Shown here: positions 18,284 to 27,668 of the stretch, in pieces
Numbering within the stretch: the first letter of the stretch is position 1
Layout of the letters: every line of letters starts with the position of its first letter
Position numbers and translations under genes: made by a program
Notes under the pieces: generated by a model
What the model saw: the letters and a program-made list of their open reading frames with translations, nothing else
Database searches by the model: none
What the model was told of the DNA's origin: nothing
Assembly: GCF_009680455.1 (NCBI RefSeq)
Contig: NZ_WKRD01000003.1
Location: forward strand, 62,001 to 126,000
DNA from: Lachnospira eligens
GTDB taxonomy: Bacteria > Bacillota > Clostridia > Lachnospirales > Lachnospiraceae
DNA length: 64,000 bases
Direction: 5' to 3'

Positions 18284-19163
18284 TAATGTTTTCTGAACAG
18301 TACTGTATCGCAAAATCTATAAATAACTGGGCACTGTGGCTCAAGAAATTCCCCTTCTTCCATACGATTCCGATATTAACATCAATCGGTGGTTCAAGGG
18401 GAATTCCTTTATATTGCTTGAAATGAGGCAGCATATCTGAGAAAAGGAAACAACCGCAGCTTCCGTTGTCAATGAATTTCAATGTAGTATATAACTGGCT
18501 GCTTCGCATAATAATTCTCGGGTTAAGCTTTAGCTGGTCAAATCTGTTTTTCAAAAGCTCATTCTGCACAGAGTCCACATTAAACATAAGCAGATTCTCA
18601 TCTCTGAAGTCTTCAATTGTCATACATTTTTTCTTAGCCATAGGATGTTTCTTAGAGACAACGTACATAAGCTGTTCTTTAGCAAGAATACAGCTTTCGA
18701 ATTTATCTATATTAAATTGCTCCATATTAACAATTGCAAGGTCAAGCTTTTCATCCTGTACGAGATCACATGCACGCACAGAGCCGAATTCATCGAGCTC
18801 TGTCTGGATATCAGGATGATTCTGTTCAAATGCATTAAGTACTTCAGGGAAAAAGATTGTACTGAACATAGGTGGTATTCCTATCTTAAGAACCGGAACC
18901 CGGTTGCCTAATTCTAAGAATTCATTCTGCATTTCTGTACTGTGTTTTAGCAGGTCTTTAGCTTTTTCATAAAATGTCTCACCGGCACTTGTTAGTTCCA
19001 GATGATTACCATTTCTTGCAAAAAGAATAATATTAAATTCAGCCTCGAGGTCTTTAATGGCAATCGAGATTGTAGGCTGCGTCACAAAAAGCTCTTCTGA
19101 GGCTTTGGTTATGCTGCGGGTGCGGCATGCAGTGCAGAAATATTTTAACTGGTTAAGTGTCAT
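18276..19163 (-). CDS. LysR family regulator of the tartrate locus
   Basis: The 295-residue protein has the standard LysR N-terminal winged helix (MTLNQLKYFCTACRTRSI, with TQPTISIAIKDLE as recognition helix) and a periplasmic-binding-like effector domain (90-290). AGGAGGAA precedes ATG at 19163. It is divergent from an SLC13-type carrier followed by tartrate dehydratase genes, the arrangement expected for a local activator. E. coli ttdABT is likewise controlled by a LysR regulator (TtdR/Dan). The effector, tartrate or a related dicarboxylate, is inferred from the neighbours. Confidence 0.9.
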   Translation of the reverse strand: MTLNQLKYFCTACRTRSITKASEELFVTQPTISIAIKDLEAEFNIILFARNGNHLELTSAGETFYEKAKDLLKHSTEMQNEFLELGNRVPVLKIGIPPMFSTIFFPEVLNAFEQNHPDIQTELDEFGSVRACDLVQDEKLDLAIVNMEQFNIDKFESCILAKEQLMYVVSKKHPMAKKKCMTIEDFRDENLLMFNVDSVQNELLKNRFDQLKLNPRIIMRSSQLYTTLKFIDNGSCGCFLFSDMLPHFKQYKGIPLEPPIDVNIGIVWKKGNFLSHSAQLFIDFAIQYCSENITT

Positions 19164-19181
19164 AGCGCGCTTCCTCCTGTT

Positions 19182-19206
19182 AAATGCTACAAAAATTAGT
19201 GCATTT
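19182..19206. promoter_or_regulatory. Possible LysR binding site
   Basis: AAATGC at 19182-19187 is inverted as GCATTT at 19201-19206 with 13 nt between, in the divergent LysR/carrier gap close to the LysR start. It is similar in spacing to LysR T-N11-A sites but is short and could occur by chance. Confidence 0.3.
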
Positions 19207-19352
19207 TATACATATATTTTAGCATAAAAATTTTTTATTGAAACATAAAAATCATTAAATTGTTTTTTTACGAGAACAGGATTATGCTTTAATTACATTA
19301 AAGATGAGTCCGGACAGAAAGTTAATTAATAATATGTGAAAGGGGGAACGTT

Positions 19353-20618
19353 ATGTCTCAAACCACAATAACATTACTGTTTTTATTGTTTGCTGTAGTC
19401 AGTTTCATACTTGAAAAGATTCCGCTGGGGCTTACAGCTACAATAGTTGCACTTGGTCTGAATCTTACCAACGTACTTACGGTAAAGGAAACATTTGCAG
19501 GATATGTAAACAGCAATGTAATACTGTGTGTCGGAATGTTCGTAGTCGGACAGGCACTATTTGAAACAGGTATGGCTAATAAAATCGGAGGTATTGTTAC
19601 TAAATTTGCCAAATCTGAAAAGATACTTATTATTGCGATAATGTTAATCGTAGGAATTATGTCAGGGTTCCTTTCTAATACGGGAACAGCAGCAGTACTT
19701 ATCCCTGTTGTCTGTGGAATAGCAGATGAATCAGGATATTCAAGAAGCCGTCTGTTAATGCCTCTGGTATTCGCAGCAGCACTTGGGGGAAACCTTTCAA
19801 TAATTGGAGCACCGGGAAATCTTATGGGTGTAAATGCTCTTGAAGAATTAGGGCTTTCAACAAGCTTCTTCATGTATGCACCGATTGGAATACCAATGCT
19901 TATATGTGGAATTATCTATTTCATTGTAATAGGCTGCAGGCTTCTTCCAGATAAGAAGGTTATTACAGAGGATGCCCCAGAGCAGACAAAAGATTTCAGC
20001 AATGTTCCAAAATGGAAACAGGCAATGTCACTTATTGTGTTAATTCTTGTTATTCTTGCCATGATATTTGAGGATAAGATAGGAATTAAGATACAGGTTT
20101 CAGCATGTCTCGGAGCAGTAATACTTGTTCTTGCAGGTGTTATATCTGAGAAGGAAGCGCTGAAGTCAATTGATTTAAAGGTTGTACTGTTATTCGGTGG
20201 TTCACTTGCACTTGCAAGTGCTCTTGAAAAAACAGGAGCAGGAACACTTATAGCAGATAAGATTGTTGGAATTATGGGTTCTAATCCAAGTCCTATAGTT
20301 CTTTTGCTTGTGATATTCGTAGTCACATGTGTACTTACGAACTTCATGTCCAATACAGCAACAACAGCGCTTATGGTTCCAATTGCCGTATCACTGGCAG
20401 AGAGCCTTAACGCAGATCCAAGAGCGGTAGTAATTGCTACAGTTATTGCAGGATCATGTGCATACGCAACACCAATCGGAATGCCGGCTAACACAATGGT
20501 AGTTGGCGTTGGCGGATATAAGTTCAAGGATTATGTAAAATCAGGACTTCCGCTTATACTCGTATCGTTTGTGCTGTGTATGATTTTGTTACCAATATTA
20601 TATCCGTTCTATCCATAG
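19353..20618 (+). CDS. SLC13/DASS-type anion permease (probable tartrate or C4-dicarboxylate carrier)
   Basis: The 421-residue protein has about 11 hydrophobic segments and pseudo-twofold repeats. The divalent-anion:Na+ symporter signature appears twice, as FLSNTGTAAVLIPVV in the first half and FMSNTATTALMVPIAV in the second (the S-N-T motif contacting carboxylate and Na+). GNLSIIGAPGNLMG is another family landmark. It lies 78 bp before ttdA/ttdB and opposite a LysR gene, so uptake of L-tartrate or related dicarboxylates is inferred, parallel to TtdT of E. coli, which is also a DASS carrier. GGGGGAA precedes the ATG. Confidence 0.87.
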   Translation: MSQTTITLLFLLFAVVSFILEKIPLGLTATIVALGLNLTNVLTVKETFAGYVNSNVILCVGMFVVGQALFETGMANKIGGIVTKFAKSEKILIIAIMLIVGIMSGFLSNTGTAAVLIPVVCGIADESGYSRSRLLMPLVFAAALGGNLSIIGAPGNLMGVNALEELGLSTSFFMYAPIGIPMLICGIIYFIVIGCRLLPDKKVITEDAPEQTKDFSNVPKWKQAMSLIVLILVILAMIFEDKIGIKIQVSACLGAVILVLAGVISEKEALKSIDLKVVLLFGGSLALASALEKTGAGTLIADKIVGIMGSNPSPIVLLLVIFVVTCVLTNFMSNTATTALMVPIAVSLAESLNADPRAVVIATVIAGSCAYATPIGMPANTMVVGVGGYKFKDYVKSGLPLILVSFVLCMILLPILYPFYP

Positions 20619-20696
20619 GAGAAGAATGGGTCAGCAAAAGTAAATATATGTCTGCATTATAAAGCATGCAGGTAGAAGAAAGGAACAGGTATTTAT

Positions 20697-21602
20697 ATGA
20701 ACAAAGAAGAGAGCGTAAAGCTGATGACAGACAAGATGGCTAAATTTGTTGGCCATATCGGTAAAAAGTTACCAGATGATGTAATTGCAAAGCTTGAGGA
20801 GCTTGCAGCCCAGGAAACAGCACCACTTCCTAAGGTTTTATATGAGACAATGACTAAGAATCAGGGACTTGCAGTATCACTCGACAGACCTAGCTGTCAG
20901 GATACAGGTGTATTACAGTTCTGGGTTAAATGTGGAACTAACTTCCCGCTTATTAATGAGCTGGAGGGATTGTTAAAGGAAGCTGTTGTACAGGCAACAT
21001 TTGCAACACCATTAAGACATAACTCTGTTGAAACATTTGACGAGTACAACACTAAGAGAAATGTTGGTAAGGGAACTCCAACAGTATTCTGGGATATCGT
21101 TCCTAATGACGACCACTGCGAGATATATTCATACATGGCAGGCGGCGGCTGTACACTTCCAGGTAAGGCAATGGTTCTTATGCCAGGTGCAGGTTATGAA
21201 GGAATAACAGATTTCGTACTTGACCAGATGACAAGCTATGGACTTAATGCATGTCCTCCACTTCTCGTAGGCGTAGGCGTTGCAACATCTGTTGAGACAG
21301 CAGCACTTCTTTCTAAGAAGGCACTTATGAGACCAATCGGTTCACATAATGAGAATGAAAATGCAGCTAAGATGGAGAAGTTACTTGAAGACGGAATCAA
21401 TGCTATCGGACTTGGACCTCAGGGTATGGGCGGTAAATTCTCCGTTATGGGAGTTAATATTGAAAATACAGCAAGACATCCATCAACAATTGGTGTAGCT
21501 GTAAATGTAGGTTGCTGGTCACACAGAAGAGGTCATGTAATATTTGATAAAGACTTAAATGCAGTATGTGATACACATTCAACAATAGACCTGAACGCAT
21601 AG
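20697..21602 (+). CDS. ttdA: L(+)-tartrate dehydratase alpha subunit (class I hydratase)
   Basis: The 301-residue protein carries the [4Fe-4S] ligands of class I fumarase-type hydratases at C67 (RPSCQDTG), C186 (NACPPLLVG) and C273 (GCWSHRRG). From memory these run a constant 4 residues before the equivalent positions of E. coli TtdA. Length (301 versus 303) and long shared stretches (GKGTPTVFWDI, ATSVETAALLSKKALMRPIGS, SVMGVNIE, ARHPSTIGVAV) favour tartrate dehydratase over the shorter firmicute fumarase alpha subunit. With TtdB it would dehydrate L-tartrate to oxaloacetate. Fumarate hydration remains an alternative. It is followed 12 bp later by ttdB. Confidence 0.9.
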   Translation: MNKEESVKLMTDKMAKFVGHIGKKLPDDVIAKLEELAAQETAPLPKVLYETMTKNQGLAVSLDRPSCQDTGVLQFWVKCGTNFPLINELEGLLKEAVVQATFATPLRHNSVETFDEYNTKRNVGKGTPTVFWDIVPNDDHCEIYSYMAGGGCTLPGKAMVLMPGAGYEGITDFVLDQMTSYGLNACPPLLVGVGVATSVETAALLSKKALMRPIGSHNENENAAKMEKLLEDGINAIGLGPQGMGGKFSVMGVNIENTARHPSTIGVAVNVGCWSHRRGHVIFDKDLNAVCDTHSTIDLNA

Positions 21603-21614
21603 GAGGATTAGAAA

Positions 21615-22247
21615 ATGGTAGAAATCAGAGGCGATAAAAAGGTTCTTGTTACACCAGTAAGTGCAGAGGACTTAAAGGATATTAAGATTGGTGACATTGT
21701 ATGGCTTGACGGAGATTTAATGACATGCCGTGATGTTGCACACAGAAGACTTGTAGAATATGGAAGAGAGCTTCCTTATGATATTAAGGACAAGGCAATA
21801 TTCCATGCAGGTCCTATCGTAAGAAAGATTGAAGGAACAGAGAATGATTATGAGATGGTATCTGTAGGACCAACAACATCAATGCGTATGGAGAAATTCG
21901 AATACGAATTTACTAAGCAGACAGGTGTAAGAGTAATTGTAGGAAAAGGTGGAATGGGTCCTAATACAGAGAGAGCATGTAAGGAATTTGGTGCTATCCA
22001 CTGCGTATTCCCTGCCGGATGTGCTGTAGTAGCAGCAACAGAGGTTGAAAGAATTGCTGAGCATCACTGGGATGAGCTTGGTATGCCAGAAACATTATGG
22101 TGCTGTAAGGTTAAGGAATTTGGACCGCTTATAGTATCAATAGATGCTAATGGTGACAACCTATTTGAACAGAATAAGGTTACATTCAATGAAAGAAAAG
22201 AAGAAGCCAAGAAGGCAATATATCCTAATGTCAAATTCATAAAATAA
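21615..22247 (+). CDS. ttdB: L(+)-tartrate dehydratase beta subunit
   Basis: The 210-residue protein matches the class I hydratase beta subunit. It shares with E. coli TtdB the segments [56 protein letters not shown] and [12 protein letters not shown], at nearly the same length (201 in E. coli). The beta subunit completes the substrate pocket of the iron-sulfur hydratase. AGGAGG with 8-bp spacing supports the ATG. The gene ends the operon at a strong hairpin. The oxaloacetate product could feed the citrate synthase found at 7.5 kb, though the genes are not linked in an operon. Confidence 0.9.
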   Translation: MVEIRGDKKVLVTPVSAEDLKDIKIGDIVWLDGDLMTCRDVAHRRLVEYGRELPYDIKDKAIFHAGPIVRKIEGTENDYEMVSVGPTTSMRMEKFEYEFTKQTGVRVIVGKGGMGPNTERACKEFGAIHCVFPAGCAVVAATEVERIAEHHWDELGMPETLWCCKVKEFGPLIVSIDANGDNLFEQNKVTFNERKEEAKKAIYPNVKFIK

Positions 22248-22254
22248 ATATACA

Positions 22255-22293
22255 TAAAAACAGGGGCGGCAGACCTTTATGGTCTGTCGCCCC
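22255..22293 (-). terminator. Terminator between ttdB and hppA
   Basis: GGGGCGGCAGACC (22263-22275) pairs with GGTCTGTCGCCCC (22281-22293) around a 5-nt loop with one G-T pair. The A run at 22256-22260 gives a U tail on the minus strand, so it chiefly serves hppA. On the plus strand the tail is poor but the hairpin is strong enough to protect ttdB mRNA. Confidence 0.8.
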
Positions 22294-22312
22294 AACTCCT
22301 TTATACGGAATA

Positions 22313-24490
22313 TTATCTTATACCAAAGATAAGGTACAGTAAATTGTAGTTATAGAACATTACTGCTGCAACGAGTGAAACAGTAGACATAATCTTGATA
22401 AGGATATCAAGAGATGGTCCTACAGTATCCTTTAATGGATCACCTACAGTATCACCAACAACGGCTGCATCATGTGCTGGAGAGCCTTTGCCCTGTCCTT
22501 CGATAGCACCTGATTCAATGTACTTTTTACCGTTATCCCATGCACCACCAGCGTTACCTGTAAAGATAGCAAGCATGATAGCTGAAAGAGTAGCACCTAT
22601 AAGAAGACCGCCTACGAAGTAAGGTCCGAAAAGGAATCCGGCAATTACAGGGAAGATGATTGAGATGATAGCTGGCATACGCATTTCTTTTAATGCACCC
22701 TGAGAAGATATCTCAATACATGTCTTATAGTCTGGTTTAGCCTTTCCTTCAAGGATACCAGGAATGTCTCTGAACTGTCTTCTTACTTCTTCAACCATTT
22801 TACGGGCAGCATTGGCAACGGCTTCAATAAGCATACCTGAGAACAGATATGGAAGAGCACCACCAACTAAAGCACCGGCAAGAATAAGTGGGTTAGTGAA
22901 GTTAAGGTCGAGGCTGCTTCCCTCTGGCTGGAATGCATAAAGGAAACTAACCATAAGTGAAAGTGCTGCAAGTGAAGCTGAACCGATAGCAAAGCCTTTA
23001 CCGATGGCAGCAGTTGTGTTACCAACGGAATCAAGCTTATCAGTAATTTCTCTTACCTCAGGTTCGAGCTCTGACATCTCTGCAATACCACCGGCATTAT
23101 CAGAGATTGGTCCATAAGTATCAACAGAAACAGTTGCTGATACGAATGAAAGCATACCTACGGCAGCCATAGCAATACCGAACATGCCTGAAACTGCGTA
23201 TGAAACATAAGTTGTAATACCTAAAACAATAAGTGGGTACATACAAGACTTCATACCAACTGAAAGCCCCTGTGTAATAGTTAAAGCTGCACCTTCCTTA
23301 GAAGCCTGTGCAATTGTCTGTGTTGGCTTGTAATCATAACTTGTATAGTATTCTGCGATACCACCGATGATAACACCACTCACTACGCCAAGTGAAGCAG
23401 CAATCCAAGGTGATATGAAACCAATGTTAAATCCTGCAACCTTAAGAATATCTGCATTCTCGCCATTGAATAACAGATATGTAGCAACGAATCCGCCGAT
23501 AATTGTAATTCCGGCAGCACTCCATGTTGAGATATTAAGATCTCTGTGAGGATTATCAGAACCATTCTTTAAGAGAACATAAGCGATACCAAGAATAGAT
23601 GCGATAAGTCCGATTGCAGCGAATACAAGTGGGAAATACATCATCTTAGAGAGCATTTCGTCTGAAACTTCAAGGTTATTAGCTACATTTGAAAGGTAAA
23701 GACTTACTGCAAGAATAATTGCTGAAGATATAGCTCCAACAAATGATTCAAGAAGGTCAGAACCAAGTCCGGCAACATCACCTACATTATCACCAACGTT
23801 ATCTGCGATAGTGGCAGGATTTCTTGGATCATCTTCAGGAATGTGTGCTTCTGTCTTACCAACAAGGTCAGCTCCCATATCAGCTGCCTTAGTATATATA
23901 CCGCCACCAACACGGTTGAACATAGCAACAATAGAGCAGCCAAGTGCGTAGCATGAAAGACACTGTGTGAATACATGAGCACCACGGAGAGCCTCAATGT
24001 CAAGCATGTTAAGACCAAATCCAAATATGATGTATACAAGGAAAAGTCCTAAAAGTGCGAAACCGCCAACGCAGAGACCCATAACTGAGCCACCTTTTAA
24101 AGCTACCTTAAGTGTTGAACCAATGTTCTTAGTGTTGCGGGCTGTATTAGAAACTCTTACATTAGCGTAAGTAGCAATCTTCATACCTACCCAGCCTGCT
24201 GATGCACTCATGATAACACCAATCATGAAACATACAGATGGCTCCCAGCTGAATTCTCCATACTGGACAGTGAATATAGCTGCAAATGCGATTGCAATAA
24301 TAACAACTACTACTGCAATGATTTTGTACTCGTATGTAATAAATGCGTTAGCACCAACTCTTATGGCTGCTGCGATTTCTTTTATACGGTCAGTTCCTTC
24401 ATCAAGTTTCTTAACACCGATGAAGTTGAATGCTGCATAACCGAGCGCAAGCAGGGCTGCAACGATGACTAGAATTAATAAAGCTTCCAT
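22313..24490 (-). CDS. hppA: Membrane-bound ion-translocating pyrophosphatase, K+-dependent type
   Basis: The 725-residue protein has about 16 hydrophobic helices and hydrolyses pyrophosphate to pump Na+ or H+. The substrate site is visible in GGGIYTKAADMGADLVGK and DDPRNPATIADNVGDNVGD, and the second acidic cluster near the C-terminus in HDAAVVGDTVGDPLKDTVGPS. The determinant segment reads GNTTAAIGKG, with alanine where K+-independent enzymes carry lysine, so a K+-dependent enzyme is predicted. Many of these are Na+ pumps, which would suit the Na+-coupled carriers in this window. GAGGAG is present 6 bp before ATG 24490. Ion choice is inferred, not read directly. Confidence 0.95.
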   Translation of the reverse strand: MEALLILVIVAALLALGYAAFNFIGVKKLDEGTDRIKEIAAAIRVGANAFITYEYKIIAVVVVIIAIAFAAIFTVQYGEFSWEPSVCFMIGVIMSASAGWVGMKIATYANVRVSNTARNTKNIGSTLKVALKGGSVMGLCVGGFALLGLFLVYIIFGFGLNMLDIEALRGAHVFTQCLSCYALGCSIVAMFNRVGGGIYTKAADMGADLVGKTEAHIPEDDPRNPATIADNVGDNVGDVAGLGSDLLESFVGAISSAIILAVSLYLSNVANNLEVSDEMLSKMMYFPLVFAAIGLIASILGIAYVLLKNGSDNPHRDLNISTWSAAGITIIGGFVATYLLFNGENADILKVAGFNIGFISPWIAASLGVVSGVIIGGIAEYYTSYDYKPTQTIAQASKEGAALTITQGLSVGMKSCMYPLIVLGITTYVSYAVSGMFGIAMAAVGMLSFVSATVSVDTYGPISDNAGGIAEMSELEPEVREITDKLDSVGNTTAAIGKGFAIGSASLAALSLMVSFLYAFQPEGSSLDLNFTNPLILAGALVGGALPYLFSGMLIEAVANAARKMVEEVRRQFRDIPGILEGKAKPDYKTCIEISSQGALKEMRMPAIISIIFPVIAGFLFGPYFVGGLLIGATLSAIMLAIFTGNAGGAWDNGKKYIESGAIEGQGKGSPAHDAAVVGDTVGDPLKDTVGPSLDILIKIMSTVSLVAAVMFYNYNLLYLIFGIR

Positions 24491-24537
24491 GTTTTTCTCC
24501 TCGTTAAAAAATTATGTCCGTTACGCGTGCCTGTAGA

Positions 24538-24565
24538 GATAATAAATGTGGCGTCATTTATTATC
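24538..24565. promoter_or_regulatory. 11-bp inverted repeat upstream of hppA
   Basis: GATAATAAATG (24538-24548) and CATTTATTATC (24555-24565) are perfectly complementary around TGGCGT. It sits 48-75 bp upstream of the hppA start, so it is either an operator or a hairpin in the hppA leader. No T tail follows on the minus strand. Confidence 0.5.
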
Positions 24566-24684
24566 ATACTTCAAAACACCAACTTGTTAAAGTTTACTAA
24601 AAAACATTATGAAAGTCAAATTGAATTATGCATATTCACTATATAATTATGTTAAATTATTTAATGAAAGCGATAGGGGCACAA

Positions 24685-24713
24685 TTGCTTAATTATTAAG
24701 AATAAGATATAAT
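24685..24713 (+). promoter_or_regulatory. Sigma-A promoter of the psiE-like/GH95/Nudix operon
   Basis: TTGCTT (24685-24690), a 17-bp spacer and a consensus TATAAT (24708-24713) lie 55 bp before the first gene. The fit to a housekeeping promoter is good. Confidence 0.65.
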
Positions 24714-24767
24714 TAATGCTTAAATAAGGCACTATATATAAAATTAATTGAAAGGATAGTTTACCCT

Positions 24768-25169
24768 ATGAAAATGAAATTAAGAAAATTAATGCAGCAG
24801 GCTGCATCATATATCGAGATTGTATTATCTGCATTTTTACTGATGGTTATAATATTTCTTGCAGGGGAATTTATTGTCGAAAGCGTGATGGGGATAGGAT
24901 ATGATAACGCCACGCTTGAGTATTTTCTTGAAAAAGTTATGACATTTGCAATTGGAGTTGAGTTTGTAAAGATGCTCTGCACTCATACTCCGGGTACGGT
25001 TATTGAAGTTCTGCTTTTTGCTATTTCAAGACAGATGATAGTAGGACATGTATCAGGTTTTGAGGTACTGGCTGGGGTGGCTGCAATTGCGGGATTATTT
25101 GCAACACATAAGTTTCTTTACGCTAAATCATTTGGAACTGAAGAGAAAGAAGAAAAACAAGATAAGTAG
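24768..25169 (+). CDS. PsiE-like small membrane protein
   Basis: The 133-residue protein has four hydrophobic segments (about 12-38, 50-68, 78-92, 98-117). The block EFVKMLCTHTPGTVIEVLLFAISRQMIV resembles the PsiE (phosphate-starvation-inducible) family core, whose molecular function is not established. The tail is charged (EEKEEKQDK). It is the first gene of an operon and lies 16 bp before the GH95 gene. AAAGGA before ATG supports the start. No Pho-like box was seen at its promoter, so phosphate control should not be assumed. Confidence 0.72.
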   Translation: MKMKLRKLMQQAASYIEIVLSAFLLMVIIFLAGEFIVESVMGIGYDNATLEYFLEKVMTFAIGVEFVKMLCTHTPGTVIEVLLFAISRQMIVGHVSGFEVLAGVAAIAGLFATHKFLYAKSFGTEEKEEKQDK

Positions 25170-25185
25170 AAAAGGAAGTCTAAAA

Positions 25186-27663
25186 ATGTATAGTTCATTT
25201 TCAAAGAAGTTTAGGCAGATTAAACCTTACGATAATTATAATGTCACAGATGTACCATGGCATGAGGCTATGGTGGCAGGTAATGGAAGGCTTGGCGTGC
25301 TTGAATCATGTGCGCCTATAGAGGACAGTCTTATATATCAGAATGTTGAATTTGTCATGCCATCGGAAGAGCCAAGACATGTGCCTTACGATGTTACAGC
25401 ACAGTTAGATGAAGCCAGACAGTCAGTTATTAATTTTGATGATACATGGAATATACATGATAGAAAAAGAACGAATATGTACTGTTATCATCCAGGCCAT
25501 ATGATAAGACTGACACTTGAAGGAGAGCCGGATATTTCTGGTTACAGAAGATGGACAGATTATAAGACTGGTACAATAAATACTACATTTAAATCAGACG
25601 GAGCTTCTGTTTCAAAAAGTACATATGTATCGAGAAAACAGAATGTGATTATAACTAAAATAATATCTGAAAAGTCTGTGAATATGTCGATATCAACAGA
25701 TGATTTTGAGTCTATGCCGAAATTCGGAGTTCAGAAGAACAATATCCCTGCGCCTGAAAGAAATATGCTGTATTCAAGATTTGTAAGAGATAACATAATA
25801 GGTACGGTTGTGCATTATCCTGAATATGAGGGAAGTGAGCTTGCAAAGGGTGGATTTGCAGGTGTTACAAGGATATTGACAGATGGTGATATGAGGGTTT
25901 CATCAAAGCCTAAAGACAGCCGGGCGTACACTTGTATTGATGAGACTGCGCCGGTTATTAATATATCACATGCAGAGAGTATAACACTTATAACTTACAC
26001 AGACTGGACAGATGATTTGGGGGAATATTGTGAGTTCAGGGACAGAGTTAATGGCAAGGATACATTTGCACTGGTAGACAAATGTATTAACAAAGTTAAC
26101 AGTGTCAATATAACGGAAGAACCGGTAAGCTTAGATCATAAGAATATAGAGCTTAAGCTTGACGGCGGATATTTTTGCGAGTCTGCTAATGAAGAACTGC
26201 TTGACTTGCAGAAAAATGAATATGACATTATGCCTCATCTGCTGGAAAAATTATATTATAACGGTCTGTATGGAATGCAGGCATGCGCAGGAACGACAGC
26301 ACCAAGACTCAGCGGCTTGTGGGTTGGTGAGTGGAATCTGTTGTGGAGAAGTGCGTACACAATGGATGCCAATGTTAATATTCAGGTTTCGGGAATGAAT
26401 GGCTCAGGGTTGTATGAAGCAGGTGTTGGTTATATGTGGTTTATTCTGCGGCAGATACCTGACTGGGTTAACAATGCAGCAATGGTGTATGGAATGAAGG
26501 ATGCAGTGCTTATTCCGGTTAATACTGATGGACACAGGGCAATGATGGTAGAGTACGATATTAATTATCCATTCCAGTACTGGAATGCCGGTGCTGGCTG
26601 GATGCTTATTCCTATATATGAATTCTTACAGACTTACGGTGACGCTGTGATAACAACTGATGATGTGGCGCTGATTAAGATGTACGGCAAAGATACATTT
26701 GATGTAAGAAAAGATGTATATGAGCCACTACTTAAAAAGACTTATAATTTCTGGAAACAGATTGGAAATCCTGAGTATTACACAGATACAGACGGTAATG
26801 CAAGGTATGAGAAGGGTAAATGCAGCCTTAATGAGAGTGAACATTATCTTATTATTCCATCATTTTCACCGGAGAATAAGCCTTTTGGATATCATAGTGC
26901 GATTACTGCCAATGCGGCAATGGATATCTCTGCGGCTAAAGATGTAATTAATATGTACACGGAGATGCTTAATTATACGAAGGTTGATGGATATGAGCAG
27001 GCTGTATCAGAGGCGGAAGCACTCTTAAGAATGTTACCTGATTTTATGTATGATGAGTCGGGCGCAGTTAAGGAATGGTCTATGAAGGAGTATGGCGAGA
27101 ATAATGCTCACAGGCATATAAGCCATCTTTATCCGGCATGGCCGGCTTTGCAGACTCAGCATGACAGTAAGTTAGCATCTGCGTGTCGTCAGGCAATCAT
27201 TAACAGAAACCATGAGAATAAAGGAAAAGATGATACCGCTTCACATGGCTGGATACATAAGGCGTTAGTAGAGGCTCGTCTTAAAAATGCAGATGCTGTA
27301 TATGATACGCTTAATCTGCTTGTACACAGTGACATATTTTACACAACTTTATTTACAGACCACAATACTGACAGGAGCAAAGGTGTATATTGTACAGATA
27401 CTGCATTTGGACTGGTTGGAATTATTAATGAAATGCTTGTATATTCGGATGAACACACAATTGAACTGCTTCCGGCATGGTCAGACAAGCTTGGAAGCGG
27501 AATGGTTAAGGGACTTCGTACAAGATGCGGAATAACTATTGATGAACTTAAGTGGGATGTTAATAAGAAGAAAGTGTATGTAAGTCTTGACTGGGGTAAG
27601 ACTGAAGGTATTAATGTTGTATGCAGAAATTATGAAATTGAAAAAATCGGACATGAAAGGTAG
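25186..27663 (+). CDS. Glycoside hydrolase family 95-like protein (alpha-L-fucosidase/galactosidase type)
   Basis: The 825-residue protein has an N-terminal beta domain beginning WHEAMVAGNGRLGVL and an (alpha/alpha)6 barrel. The barrel includes APRLSGLWVGEWNLLWRSAYTMDANVNIQ, HISHLYPAWPALQ and a C-terminal FGLVGIINEMLVYSD with IELLPAW, an order and wording like GH95 enzymes. No signal peptide is visible, so it acts on imported oligosaccharides. An in-frame ATG at 25048 lies inside the PsiE-like gene; GGAAG and ATG 25186 give the proper start. Alpha-L-fucose or alpha-L-galactose from host or pectic glycans are candidate substrates. Motifs are diverged from the best-known GH95 members, so substrate is open. 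Confidence 0.78.
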   Translation: MYSSFSKKFRQIKPYDNYNVTDVPWHEAMVAGNGRLGVLESCAPIEDSLIYQNVEFVMPSEEPRHVPYDVTAQLDEARQSVINFDDTWNIHDRKRTNMYCYHPGHMIRLTLEGEPDISGYRRWTDYKTGTINTTFKSDGASVSKSTYVSRKQNVIITKIISEKSVNMSISTDDFESMPKFGVQKNNIPAPERNMLYSRFVRDNIIGTVVHYPEYEGSELAKGGFAGVTRILTDGDMRVSSKPKDSRAYTCIDETAPVINISHAESITLITYTDWTDDLGEYCEFRDRVNGKDTFALVDKCINKVNSVNITEEPVSLDHKNIELKLDGGYFCESANEELLDLQKNEYDIMPHLLEKLYYNGLYGMQACAGTTAPRLSGLWVGEWNLLWRSAYTMDANVNIQVSGMNGSGLYEAGVGYMWFILRQIPDWVNNAAMVYGMKDAVLIPVNTDGHRAMMVEYDINYPFQYWNAGAGWMLIPIYEFLQTYGDAVITTDDVALIKMYGKDTFDVRKDVYEPLLKKTYNFWKQIGNPEYYTDTDGNARYEKGKCSLNESEHYLIIPSFSPENKPFGYHSAITANAAMDISAAKDVINMYTEMLNYTKVDGYEQAVSEAEALLRMLPDFMYDESGAVKEWSMKEYGENNAHRHISHLYPAWPALQTQHDSKLASACRQAIINRNHENKGKDDTASHGWIHKALVEARLKNADAVYDTLNLLVHSDIFYTTLFTDHNTDRSKGVYCTDTAFGLVGIINEMLVYSDEHTIELLPAWSDKLGSGMVKGLRTRCGITIDELKWDVNKKKVYVSLDWGKTEGINVVCRNYEIEKIGHER

Positions 27664-27668
27664 AATTG

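Noticed and set aside
19358..20527. Long minus-strand open frames (171 and 203 residues) opposite the SLC13-type gene
   Set aside because: They are complements of hydrophobic-helix codons, lack ribosome binding sites and domain motifs, and the plus-strand gene is clearly conserved.
25048..25185. Longer start of the GH95 protein inside the PsiE-like gene
   Set aside because: The added 46 residues are an out-of-frame reading of the PsiE-like gene; GGAAG and ATG 25186 give a normal start.
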